NCBI GenBank assembly: GCA_016793165.1
Contig: JAEULA010000065.1
Coordinates: forward strand, 248,001-312,000
Length of the DNA stretch: 64,000 bases
Source: Alphaproteobacteria bacterium
GTDB taxonomy: Bacteria > Pseudomonadota > Alphaproteobacteria > CACIAM-22H2
Direction: 5' to 3'
Positions 1 through 9,004 of the stretch are shown one piece after another. The notes beneath the pieces are model-generated. The model had not been told where the DNA came from. It saw only the letters and a program-made list of their open reading frames with translations, and made no database searches. The translations under genes were made by a program, and so were the position numbers. The number at the start of each line of letters is the position of its first letter. The stretch's first letter is position 1.

Positions 1-37
1 GACGAACGCCACCCCGGATGCCGGCGCGGGATTCCGG

Positions 38-415
38 ATGCTGCACACGATGCTGCGCGTGAAGGATCTCGACCGTTCGATCGCCTTCTACACCGGCGCG
101 CTGCGTATGAAGCTGCTGCGTCGGCGCGACGTGCCCGAGGGCAAGTACACGCTCGCCTTCGTCGGATACGGCGACGAGACCGACCACACCGTGATCGAGC
201 TCACCTACAACTGGGGCCACCCCGGCTACGACCTGGGCAACGGTTTCGGTCATCTCGCGCTGGCCGTGCCGGACGCCTACAAGACCTGCGAGGAGCTGCG
301 CGCCCAGGGCGTGAAGATCACCCGTGAGCCCGGACCGGTGAAGTTCGGGACCACCGTGATCGCATTCGTCGAGGATCCGGACGGCTACAAGATCGAGCTG
401 ATCCAGCGCCCGTGA
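38..415 (+). CDS. gloA: Lactoylglutathione lyase (glyoxalase I)
   Basis: Isomerises the methylglyoxal-glutathione hemithioacetal to S-lactoylglutathione in the cytosol, the first step of methylglyoxal detoxification. The 125-residue protein is one glyoxalase/VOC unit of normal family length. The four metal ligands expected for the bacterial Ni-type enzyme are visible: His3 (MLHTMLRV), Glu54 (VIELTYNWG), His72 (GFGHLALAV) and Glu120 (YKIELIQ). The ATG at 38 gives the usual family N-terminus. The frame stays open to the window edge, so a slightly longer protein cannot be excluded. It runs toward the minus-strand gltA block and has no obvious operon partner in the window. Confidence 0.93.
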   Translation: MLHTMLRVKDLDRSIAFYTGALRMKLLRRRDVPEGKYTLAFVGYGDETDHTVIELTYNWGHPGYDLGNGFGHLALAVPDAYKTCEELRAQGVKITREPGPVKFGTTVIAFVEDPDGYKIELIQRP

Positions 416-572
416 TGCGCGCTGCCGCTCGCGGCGCAATCCTGCGCCGAGCGGCGGCAGCGACCGTGCGGGGCTCGGCGAGCAAGGGCTCCACGAGCCG
501 GGGGCGATCTCTGCCGCCGCCGCCGCCCGACGGCATGGCGGCCCTTGCGGCGGGGAGCGCTCGGGAGAGGTC

Positions 573-767
573 CTAGAAGGCTCCGCGGGCGAGCCAGACC
601 ACGATCACGGCAAGGGACGCCAGGAAGGCCGCACGCCAGACGCGGACGCCGAGCGGCGGCCGATTCTGGTTCGCGGCGACCGGGAGCATGGGGCGCGGCC
701 CGATGCGCGGTCCCATCGGTGGCGTTGGCCTTGCGGCCATGTCGAGTCGGCGCTGCCCCTCTGCCAC
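573..767 (-). CDS. Small single-pass membrane protein, function unknown
   Basis: 64 residues starting at GTG 767. A good Shine-Dalgarno (AAGGGGG) lies about six bases upstream, which is the main reason to believe it is translated. The N-terminal 40 residues are rich in Pro and Arg; the C-terminus is one hydrophobic helix (AAFLASLAVIVVWLA) ending close to the stop, so it looks like a tail-anchored or small inner-membrane protein. It lies 27 bases downstream of gltA on the same strand and could be co-transcribed. I recognise no family. The frame could still be chance in this GC-rich DNA. Confidence 0.45.
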   Translation of the reverse strand: MAEGQRRLDMAARPTPPMGPRIGPRPMLPVAANQNRPPLGVRVWRAAFLASLAVIVVWLARGAF

Positions 768-794
768 GCGAACCCCCTTCGGCTCCCCGGGATC

Positions 795-2117
<1,323 letters not shown>

Positions 2118-2192
2118 GGCAACCTCGCGGGGAACTCGGGCGGAGACGAAAGCGAATATTGCGGTGCGGGCGTTAACGACCCGCGAAGCATG

Positions 2193-2220
2193 ATCTTAAC
2201 TATCTTTCGACGCGGTCCAA
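2193..2220 (-). promoter_or_regulatory. Candidate sigma70 promoter for gltA
   Basis: On the minus strand TTGGAC (2220-2215) and TAAGAT (2198-2193) are separated by 16 bases, in the only AT-richer stretch between gltX and gltA. The leader to the gltA ATG would be about 70 bases. Read by eye, not experimentally known. Confidence 0.4.
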
Positions 2221-2251
2221 GCGACTTGGTTGCGTCGCAGCAGCACACCGG

Positions 2252-3655
2252 TCAGGCGAGGGCGTCGCCGATTCGGCCGAGCGCCTCGGCTCGGCCGAGC
2301 ACGGCCAGGACCTCGAAGATCGGCGGCGAGACGTTGCTCCCGGTCAGGGCTGCGCGCAAAGGCTGCGCGAACTCGCCGAGCTTGGCACCCGCCGCCTCGG
2401 CCGCGGCCCGGGTCGCGGCCTCGAGGGAAGGGGCGGTCCATTCGCCGGCGACGGCGAACGCCTCGGCCAGGGCGCGGAGCCGCGCTTTGGCGGCGTCCGT
2501 CAGGATCTTGCGCGCCGCGTCGCCCAGCGGGATCGGCCGGACGTGACAGTAGAACTCGGCGCTCTCGGCGAGCTCGACGATGGTCTTGGCCCGCTGCTTG
2601 AGGCCCGGCATGCCCGCGGCGATGCGCGCCTGCGCCTCGGGGGAGAGGGTGCGGCCGGGCTCCCGGCCGAGCTGCTCGATCGTCAGGCGGGTCAGCGACG
2701 CGTCGTCGCGCTCGCGGATGTAGTGGCCGTTGAGGTTGCCAAGCTTGGCAAAATCGAAGCGCGAGGCCGATCGGCCGACCGCGTCGAGGTCGAACCACTC
2801 AATCGCCTGGGCGGTCGAGATGATCTCGTCGTCGCCATGCGCCCAGCCGAGGCGCAGCAGGTAGTTGCGCATCGACTCGGGCAGGTAGCCCATGTCGCGG
2901 TAGGCTTCGACCGCGAGCGCGCCATGCCGCTTGGACAGCTTCGCGCCGTCGGGCCCATGGATGAGCGGGATGTGGGCGTAGACCGGCACCGGCCAGCCCA
3001 TCGCCTCGATGACCATCATCTGCCGCGCCGCATTGTTGAGATGGTCGTCGCCACGGATCACGTGGGTCACGTCCATGTCGTGGTCGTCGACGACGACCGA
3101 GAGCATGTAGACGGGGGTGCCGTCGCCGCGCAGCAGGATCATGTCGTCAAGCTGGTCGTTCTTGATGACGACGTCGCCCTGGACCAGATCGCGGATCACC
3201 GTCTCTCCCGACTGCGGCGCCTTGATGCGGATCGCCGGACTGACACCGGGCGGGGCATCGGCGGGATCGCGTTCGCGCCAGCGGCCGTCATAGCGCGGCG
3301 GCCGTCCCTCGGCGCGCGCCTTGGCGCGCATCTCCTCGAGCTCCTCGGGCGTGCAGTAGCAGCGATAGGCCTTGCCCTGGCGCAGCAGCTCGTGCGCGAC
3401 CTCGGCGTGCCGCGCGGCGCGGGCGAACTGGTACACGACCTCGTCGTCCCACTCGAGCTCGAGCCAGCGTAGCCCGTTCAGGATCGCCTCGACCGCCTCC
3501 GGCGTCGAGCGCTGGCGATCGGTGTCCTCGATCCGCAGCCGGAACTTGCCGCCGTGATGGCGGGCGAACAGCCAGTTGAACAGGGCTGTCCTGGCACCAC
3601 CGATGTGCAGGAAACCCGTGGGCGAGGGGGCGAAGCGGCAGACCGGACCGGACAT
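2252..3655 (-). CDS. gltX: Glutamyl-tRNA synthetase
   Basis: Charges tRNA-Glu with glutamate in the cytosol. 467 residues, class I aminoacyl-tRNA synthetase. The HIGH signature is HIGG at 17-20 in FAPSPTGFLHIGGARTA; the KMSKS signature is KLSKR at 239-243. The adenylate-site segment RIEDTDRQRS and the C-terminal anticodon-binding helices follow. The frame is open well upstream into the divergent comEC gene, but the ATG at 3655 gives the family N-terminus (MSGPVCRFAPSPTG). Alphaproteobacteria often carry two GltX paralogues; I cannot tell which one this is. Divergent from comEC with 92 bases between the starts. Confidence 0.97.
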   Translation of the reverse strand: MSGPVCRFAPSPTGFLHIGGARTALFNWLFARHHGGKFRLRIEDTDRQRSTPEAVEAILNGLRWLELEWDDEVVYQFARAARHAEVAHELLRQGKAYRCYCTPEELEEMRAKARAEGRPPRYDGRWRERDPADAPPGVSPAIRIKAPQSGETVIRDLVQGDVVIKNDQLDDMILLRGDGTPVYMLSVVVDDHDMDVTHVIRGDDHLNNAARQMMVIEAMGWPVPVYAHIPLIHGPDGAKLSKRHGALAVEAYRDMGYLPESMRNYLLRLGWAHGDDEIISTAQAIEWFDLDAVGRSASRFDFAKLGNLNGHYIRERDDASLTRLTIEQLGREPGRTLSPEAQARIAAGMPGLKQRAKTIVELAESAEFYCHVRPIPLGDAARKILTDAAKARLRALAEAFAVAGEWTAPSLEAATRAAAEAAGAKLGEFAQPLRAALTGSNVSPPIFEVLAVLGRAEALGRIGDALA

Positions 3656-3673
3656 CGTGGGCGCAAGACCGAT

Positions 3674-3702
3674 TTGAGGTTGAAGAACCTGGTGGCTAGG
3701 CT
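3674..3702 (+). promoter_or_regulatory. Candidate promoter for comEC
   Basis: TTGAGG (3674-3679) and TAGGCT (3697-3702) with a 17-base spacer, 45 bases upstream of the comEC start, in the short divergent region shared with gltX. The -10 match is only moderate. Confidence 0.3.
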
Positions 3703-3747
3703 GGCGTCGACGTAGCACGGGGGCAGGCAGCGGGGGGAGTCCGGCGG

Positions 3748-5895
3748 ATGCGGGGATGGGCATCGCCGGCGACGGCGCACGATGTCGCGGGGGCGGCGAT
3801 CGGCGCAGTGGCCGGCATCGGGACGACGATACGGCGGTGGCTGGCGATCGACGAGGCGCGGCGGGTGCTATGGCTGCCGGTTTTCGTCGGTTGCGGCATC
3901 GCGCTCTACTTTGCGCTCGCTCGGGAGCCGGCCGCCGGTCTCGGGGCGATCGGGGTGCTGGCCTGCGGGTCGCTTCGCTGGCTGTTGCGGCACCGTCGCG
4001 GCGTCGCCGTGCTGGCCACCATCGCGCTGGCGATGGCGCTCGGCTTCGCGGCTGCCCAGCTGCGAAGCGGCCGGGTCGCGGCACCGGTCCTGGCCGAGCG
4101 CTGGGGGCCGGCAGAGCTTTCCGGACGCGTCGTGTCGGTCGAGCTGCGCCCGGAAGGACGGCGGCTGATCCTGGACCGACTGGCGATGCCCGGGTTGACC
4201 GAGGCGCAGGTGCCGGCTCGTGTGCGGCTGAAGCTGCCTCCGTCCGCTCAGATTCCGATTCCCGGGGATCGCATCGCGGCTCGGGCGCAGCTCGTCCCGC
4301 CGCCGGAACCGGCCTCGCCCGGCGCCTACGACTTCGCGCGCAGCGCCTGGTTCGACGGGCTCGGCGGCGTCGGATCGATCCGCGGCGACATTCGCCTCTT
4401 CGCGCCGGAGGAGAGACCGGAATGGCGGCTGAGGCTCAACGCGGCGCGCTCCTGGCTCGTCGCCCGCGTGCTCGCCCTCGACCCCGGACCGGCGGGGCAG
4501 GTGACCGCTGCGCTGCTGACCGGCGAGATGGGGCATGTGGCGCCGGAGGTAATGACCCAGATGCGCGATTCCGGGTTGGCGCACCTGCTGTCCATTTCCG
4601 GACTCCACATCTCGCTGGTGGCCGGCATCGTGTTTTTCGCGGTCCGCCGGGTCGCCGCCCTGGTGCAGCCGATCGCACTGCGCTGGCCGATCAAGAAGCT
4701 GGCGGCGGGCGCGGCCTTCCTCGCGATCAGTCTCTACGCGCTGTTCGCCGCGCCCGGTGTCCCCACCACCCGCGCCTGGGCGATGGGCAGCATCGTGTTG
4801 CTGGCGGTGGTCATCGACCGCGCGCCGTTGTCGATCCGACTTGTCGCTTGGGCGGCGCTCGGCGTGATGCTGGTCATGCCGGAAGCCCTGCTCGGCCCGA
4901 GCTTCCAGATGTCGTTCGCGGCGGTGCTGGCGTTGATCGCCGCCTTCGAGGTTCTGGGGCCGCCTCTCGCGCGATTGCGCCGCGAAGCCGGCGGCGTGAT
5001 CAAACTGGCGGCGAGCGCGGGTGCGATGCTCGCGACGACGCTCGTCGCCAGCCTCGCGACGGCGCCCTTCGCGATCTACCACTTCAATCGGCTGGCGCTG
5101 CTCGGCGTGATCGCCAATCTCGTCGCCGTGCCGCTGACGTCGATCATCGTGATGCCGGCGGCGGTGCTCGTCTTCGCGCTGCTGCCGTTCGGCCTCGAGG
5201 GGCCGGCTCTGCAGGTGATGAATCTCGGCAACGAGCTGGTGATGCACACGGCGCAGGTGGCGGCGGCCTGGCCTGCAGCCTCGAGCCTATGGCCGGCGAT
5301 GCCGGCCTGGGGCCTCGCGCTGACGAGCCTCGGGGGACTCTGGCTGTGCCTCTGGACGCAGGCGTGGCGGCTCCTCGGCCTGCTCGCGATCGTCATCGGT
5401 CTGGCATCGCCCTGGCTGGTGGCGCCGCCGGACATCCTCGTCGCAGCCGATGGCCGGGCGATCGCGCTGCGCCGTGACGATGGCGGCCTCGGAGTCCGGG
5501 CGTCGGCCGGCAGCGATTTCGTGCGCGATCTCTGGCTGCGGCGCGCCGGACTCGCCGTGGGCGAGGCGTGGGGTGCGGTCGAACCGTCGTTACGGCCCCA
5601 TTCCGCCTGCGACGCCCAGGGGTGCTGGATCGAGCGTCCGGCGATGCTGGCGGCGATCGTCACGGCGGCACGCGAACTGCCGGCGGCGTGCGCGCATGCG
5701 ACCGTGCTGATCACCGCACTGGACGTCTGGCGTTCGTGCCCCGGCCCGCTTTGGCTCGTCGATCGCAGCGCCCTTCGGTTGGCCGGCGCTCACGCGATCT
5801 GGCTGCGCGACGACGGCGTGCCGAGGGTCGTGACGGTGCGGGACGAGCGCGGCGCGCGTCCTTGGGTGCGGCCGGCGACCGGGGGCGGGACGTGA
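3748..5895 (+). CDS. comEC: ComEC/Rec2-family inner-membrane DNA uptake channel
   Basis: 715 residues, predicted to move single-stranded DNA across the inner membrane during natural transformation. The N-terminus holds hydrophobic segments and an OB-like soluble region (about 110-220). The competence domain follows, with the conserved SGLAHLLSISGLHISLVAG segment near 275-293 and many membrane helices up to about 560. The last 150 residues are soluble and look like a degenerate metallo-beta-lactamase region: I see no HxHxDH metal motif, as is usual for the shorter alphaproteobacterial ComEC proteins. The ATG at 3748 is preceded by a G-rich ribosome site. It is convergent with lexA. No other competence genes are in the window. 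Confidence 0.9.
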   Translation: MRGWASPATAHDVAGAAIGAVAGIGTTIRRWLAIDEARRVLWLPVFVGCGIALYFALAREPAAGLGAIGVLACGSLRWLLRHRRGVAVLATIALAMALGFAAAQLRSGRVAAPVLAERWGPAELSGRVVSVELRPEGRRLILDRLAMPGLTEAQVPARVRLKLPPSAQIPIPGDRIAARAQLVPPPEPASPGAYDFARSAWFDGLGGVGSIRGDIRLFAPEERPEWRLRLNAARSWLVARVLALDPGPAGQVTAALLTGEMGHVAPEVMTQMRDSGLAHLLSISGLHISLVAGIVFFAVRRVAALVQPIALRWPIKKLAAGAAFLAISLYALFAAPGVPTTRAWAMGSIVLLAVVIDRAPLSIRLVAWAALGVMLVMPEALLGPSFQMSFAAVLALIAAFEVLGPPLARLRREAGGVIKLAASAGAMLATTLVASLATAPFAIYHFNRLALLGVIANLVAVPLTSIIVMPAAVLVFALLPFGLEGPALQVMNLGNELVMHTAQVAAAWPAASSLWPAMPAWGLALTSLGGLWLCLWTQAWRLLGLLAIVIGLASPWLVAPPDILVAADGRAIALRRDDGGLGVRASAGSDFVRDLWLRRAGLAVGEAWGAVEPSLRPHSACDAQGCWIERPAMLAAIVTAARELPAACAHATVLITALDVWRSCPGPLWLVDRSALRLAGAHAIWLRDDGVPRVVTVRDERGARPWVRPATGGGT

Positions 5896-5981
5896 GCGAT
5901 CGGGCGGCGGACACGGCCGCGGAGCTCCGACGCATTTCGGCCGAACTGGCTCGCGCGTAGCGGCGAGTCAAGCGCCCGACG

Positions 5982-6015
5982 GGCGTTGCGACGGATCAGG
6001 CGTAGCGACGGATCA
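5982..6015. repeat. 17-bp tandem duplication at the 3' end of lexA
   Basis: Two adjacent 17-base units, 5982-5998 and 5999-6015, differ at one base. Read on the minus strand the second copy begins exactly with the lexA stop codon TGA, while the first copy encodes the last residues (IRRYA) in another phase. It looks like a small slippage duplication that sets the LexA C-terminus. Confidence 0.85.
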
Positions 6016-6730
6016 GCCCGACGAGGCGACCCTGGATGCGGACGCGGTCGGGGCCGAAGATTCGCGTCTCGTAGGCGCGGTTCGCCGGCTCGAGCGCGAT
6101 GGAAGCGCCGCGACGACGCAGTCGCTTGAGCGTCACCTCGCTGTTGTCCACGAGCGCGACGACGATCTCCCCGTTGTCCGCGGTATCGCTGCGCCGGATG
6201 ATCGCCGTGTCGCCGTCGAGGATGCCGGCCTCGATCATCGAATCGCCCGCGACGGTCAGGGCGAAGTGCTCGCCGCGGCCCACCATGTCGCCCGGCACGT
6301 CGACGGTCTCGCTGCTGTCGACAACCGCCTCGATCGGCTGGCCCGCGGCAATCTTGCCGTAGAGCGGCAGCGTCGCTGCCGAGGCGTTGGCGGCGGCGAC
6401 GGCGCCGGCGAGCTGCTGCCGGAAGTCACCGCGGATCACGTTGGGTTGGAAATTGCTGGCCTGCGGGCGCGCCGGCGAGGCCGGCAGCTGGGCGCCGTGG
6501 ATCGCGGCGAGGTGGTTCTCGGGCAGCCGCACCACCTCCAGCGCGCGGGCGCGGTGTGCGAGCCGCCGGATGAATCCTCGCTCCTCCAGCCCCGTGATGA
6601 GCCGGTGGATTCCGGACTTCGACTTGAGCGCCAGCGCCTCCTTCATCTCGTCGAAGGACGGCGACACGCCGTGCGTATCCAGGTGCTTCTTGATGTAGAC
6701 GAGGAGTTCGTACTGCTTGCGCGTCAGCAT
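5996..6730 (-). CDS. lexA: LexA SOS repressor
   Basis: Represses DNA-damage genes and self-cleaves when RecA filaments form. 244 residues. The winged helix-turn-helix occupies 1-65 (MLTRKQYELL..., SPSFDEM). The cleavage site is Ala129-Gly130 (KIAAGQP), the catalytic Ser is 164 (GDSMIEAG) and the catalytic Lys is 202 (VTLKRL). The ATG at 6730 has a GGAGG five bases upstream and gives the canonical N-terminus; an upstream in-frame ATG at 6808 would add 26 residues unlike LexA and overlap the operator. Autoregulation is likely because a textbook SOS box lies 60-74 bases upstream. The linker between domains is long, as in other alphaproteobacteria. Confidence 0.97.
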   Translation of the reverse strand: MLTRKQYELLVYIKKHLDTHGVSPSFDEMKEALALKSKSGIHRLITGLEERGFIRRLAHRARALEVVRLPENHLAAIHGAQLPASPARPQASNFQPNVIRGDFRQQLAGAVAAANASAATLPLYGKIAAGQPIEAVVDSSETVDVPGDMVGRGEHFALTVAGDSMIEAGILDGDTAIIRRSDTADNGEIVVALVDNSEVTLKRLRRRGASIALEPANRAYETRIFGPDRVRIQGRLVGLIRRYA

Positions 6731-6789
6731 CGCGGCCTCCGGGGGGCGACCCGATTGTCCACAGGAACAAACCCGCAACCCCGGAGCGC

Positions 6790-6804
6790 GTTCTAGTTTG
6801 GTTC
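6790..6804 (-). promoter_or_regulatory. LexA operator (alphaproteobacterial SOS box)
   Basis: Perfect GTTC-N7-GTTC on the plus strand, read GAACCAAACTAGAAC on the lexA strand. The spacing and direct-repeat form match the known alphaproteobacterial LexA box, which differs from the palindromic E. coli site. It is placed to autoregulate lexA and could also affect the divergent carrier gene at 6901. Confidence 0.85.
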
Positions 6805-6900
6805 GCATGTCGGGTCAAGCGATCGCCGACGACCGCAGGGGGCGGCGACCGCGACGGTTGCGCCGGCGGCGCCCGCGATGCCAGCGTCCGCGACCCTTTC

Positions 6901-7830
6901 ATGACCTCGCTGTTCGACATCCTGGCGCCGGTGCTGGTGCTGATCGCGCTCGGCTATGCGCTCGCCCGCGGCGGCGCCATCACGCCGGCAGGCGAGGCGG
7001 GCATCGCCAACGTCGTCTTCTTCGCGACCACGCCGGCGCTGCTGTTTCGCGCCATGGCCGGCACCGAACTGCCGGGATGGCGGGACGCCGGGGTGCTTGT
7101 CGCCTATTTCGTGCCCGCGCTGGCGGTCTACGCGGGCTGGGTGGCGATCGCGACCGTCCTGCGCGGGCGGGGCTGGGCGAGCGCCGGCATCGGCGCGATG
7201 GGGGCGTGCTTCGGCAACACGGTCCTGCTCGGCATCCCGATCGTCGAGCGCGCATTCGGCGCACCCGGGTTGCGGGTGCTCGTGCTGATCGTGTCCATCC
7301 ATTCCGCGATCTTCTTCACCCTCACGACCCTGCTTGCGGAGGCGGATCGCGGGCGCGCCCGCATACGCGACACCGTCCTCGCCACCGCCCGCACCATGGC
7401 GCGCAACGCCATCGTTCTCGCGATCTTCGGGGGCGCATTGTGGCGGCTTACGGGTATGCCGCTCTGGGCGCCGCTCGACGGCGCGCTGGCGCTGCTCGGC
7501 GGCGCAACGATCCCGCTCGCGCTGATCGCGGTGGGGTCGGGACTGGCCGCATTCCGACTGGGCGAGGGTGCCGGCGGTCTCGGTGCGATCACCTTCGTCA
7601 AGCTGGCGGGCCTGCCGGCCCTCGTATGGCTGGTCGCCGCGCCCGGGCTCGGCCTCGACGCGACGACGGTCGCGGTCGCCACGATCGCCGCGGCGCTGCC
7701 CGTGGGCACCAACGTCTACGTCATCGCGCGGCGATACGGGGTCGACGAGTCCGCCGTCGCCGGCGCCATCCTCGTATCCACGCTGGCATCGGCAGCGACG
7801 GTGCCGGTTCTCATCGCCTTGCTGCGTTGA
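6901..7830 (+). CDS. AEC-family (auxin efflux carrier-like) transporter
   Basis: 309 residues, almost entirely hydrophobic, with about ten membrane segments in the two-bundle arrangement of AEC/malonate-type carriers. It starts MTSLFDILAPVLVLIALGY, typical of the family, with a polar break near 160-175 (AEADRGRARIRDT). Bacterial members export or exchange organic acids and small metabolites; the substrate here is unknown. Divergent from lexA, and followed after 107 bases by the TRAP operon on the same strand, so it may belong functionally to that cassette. No strong ribosome site precedes ATG 6901. Confidence 0.82.
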   Translation: MTSLFDILAPVLVLIALGYALARGGAITPAGEAGIANVVFFATTPALLFRAMAGTELPGWRDAGVLVAYFVPALAVYAGWVAIATVLRGRGWASAGIGAMGACFGNTVLLGIPIVERAFGAPGLRVLVLIVSIHSAIFFTLTTLLAEADRGRARIRDTVLATARTMARNAIVLAIFGGALWRLTGMPLWAPLDGALALLGGATIPLALIAVGSGLAAFRLGEGAGGLGAITFVKLAGLPALVWLVAAPGLGLDATTVAVATIAAALPVGTNVYVIARRYGVDESAVAGAILVSTLASAATVPVLIALLR

Positions 7831-7849
7831 GGCGGGCGCGACGAAAGGA

Positions 7850-7878
7850 TTGGACCGGCTCCGGCGCTTCTTTGATTA
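7850..7878 (+). promoter_or_regulatory. Candidate promoter for the TRAP/demethylase operon
   Basis: TTGGAC (7850-7855), a 17-base spacer and TGATTA (7873-7878) lie in the gap between the AEC gene and the TAXI binding protein. The -10 is a partial match. The same -35 hexamer occurs upstream of gltA. Confidence 0.3.
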
Positions 7879-7891
7879 TCGCGCGGGACAG

Positions 7892-7910
7892 GGACGGCGC
7901 AGCGCCGTCC
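7892..7910 (+). other. Leader hairpin upstream of the TAXI binding-protein gene
   Basis: Perfect 8-bp stem GGACGGCG/CGCCGTCC with a CAG loop, ending 27 bases before the ATG at 7938. No T-run follows, so it is more likely an mRNA 5'-end structure or a protein site than a terminator. Confidence 0.45.
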
Positions 7911-7937
7911 GATTGGGATGTGTTCGGGAGGATGATC

Positions 7938-8918
7938 ATGAAGAGACGTTCGTTCATGGCGGCGGCGGGCGCGGCGGCCATCGCGGGGACGGGACTCCGC
8001 GCGGCTGCGCAGCAGCAGCAGTTCTTCCGCATCGGCACCGGCGGCACCGGCGGCACCTATTTCCCGGTCGGCGGCATGATCGCGAATGCGATCTCGGAAG
8101 CCAGCGGCCACGGTGTGAAGGGGCTGGTGGCGACCGCCGTCGCGTCGAACGGCTCGCTCGCCAACATCAACGCCATCAATGGCGGCCAGTTCGAGGCCGG
8201 GCTTTCGCAGGCGGACGTCGCCTACTGGGCGTGGAGCGGCACCGGCCTCTTCGAGGGCCGGCCGAAGATCGAGAGCGTGCGCTTTCTCGCCAATCTCTAT
8301 CCCGAAAGCATCCAGATCGTCGTGCGCAGGGGCGCCAGCATCCGCAACGTCGCCGACCTCAAGGGCAAGCGCGTGTCGCTCGACGAGCCGGGCTCCGGCA
8401 CGCTGGTCGACGCCCGCATCGTGCTCGCGGCCTACGGCCTCAGCGAGAAGGACGTGAGGCCCGAGTATCTCAAGATGGGGCCGGCGGCAGATCGCATGAA
8501 GGACGGCGCGCTCGATGCGTTCTTCACCGTCGGCGGTTGGCCGACCGGCGCGATCGCGGAACTCGCCTCCAGCCAGGGCGGCATCGACCTCCTTCCTGTC
8601 GACGGGCCGCAGGCCGAGAAGCTGCTGCAGCAATACACTTTCTTCTCGCGCGACGTAATTCCGGCCGAGGCGTACAAGGGATCGCCGGAAACCAAGACGA
8701 TCGCCGTCGGCGCTCAGCTCGTGACCAGCGCCAAGATCCCCGACGAGCTCGTCTACGGGATCACCAAGGCGCTATGGCACGACGAGACGCGCAAGCTCCT
8801 CGATGCCGGCCATGCCAAAGGCAAGCTGATCCGCAAGGAGACCGCGCTCGACGGCGCCGGCATCCCGCTGCATCCAGGCGCCGAGCGCTTCTATCGCGAG
8901 GTCGGGCTGCTCAAGTAG
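7938..8918 (+). CDS. TAXI-family TRAP transporter substrate-binding protein
   Basis: Periplasmic receptor that captures the substrate for the TRAP permease encoded next. 326 residues. The N-terminus is a signal peptide with twin arginines (MKRRSFMAAAGAAAIAG) and likely cleavage after LRAAAQ. The TAXI signature follows directly (GTGGTGGTYFPVGG), then the two lobes through to EVGLLK. ATG 7938 is chosen over ATG 7932 because the GGGAGG ribosome site at 7926-7931 abuts the latter. TAXI proteins typically bind dicarboxylates or amino acids such as glutamate, but the downstream enzymes suggest a methylated amine or betaine. A strong hairpin separates it from the permease gene. Confidence 0.92.
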   Translation: MKRRSFMAAAGAAAIAGTGLRAAAQQQQFFRIGTGGTGGTYFPVGGMIANAISEASGHGVKGLVATAVASNGSLANINAINGGQFEAGLSQADVAYWAWSGTGLFEGRPKIESVRFLANLYPESIQIVVRRGASIRNVADLKGKRVSLDEPGSGTLVDARIVLAAYGLSEKDVRPEYLKMGPAADRMKDGALDAFFTVGGWPTGAIAELASSQGGIDLLPVDGPQAEKLLQQYTFFSRDVIPAEAYKGSPETKTIAVGAQLVTSAKIPDELVYGITKALWHDETRKLLDAGHAKGKLIRKETALDGAGIPLHPGAERFYREVGLLK

Positions 8919-8940
8919 GGCAGGCGTCGACGGCACGCAC

Positions 8941-8973
8941 GGGCGGGCGATCCGCGGGCCGGATCGCCCGCCC
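8941..8973 (+). terminator. Strong hairpin between binding-protein and permease genes
   Basis: Perfect 14-bp stem (GGGCGGGCGATCCG and its complement) with a 5-base loop, followed by ATTCGTTT. It starts 23 bases after the TAXI gene. It probably acts as a leaky terminator or 3'-end stabiliser that keeps the binding protein more abundant than the permease. Confidence 0.75.
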
Positions 8974-9004
8974 ATTCGTTTGCGGCATGGGACCATCGGA
9001 GGCC

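Noticed and set aside
3868..5247. A 459-codon minus-strand frame opposite comEC
   Set aside because: Same low-complexity charged composition and no motif; comEC on the plus strand is clearly the gene.
5892..5960. A 22-codon frame starting GTGA at the comEC stop
   Set aside because: Overlap geometry resembles a coupled gene, but it is too short and lacks any independent support.
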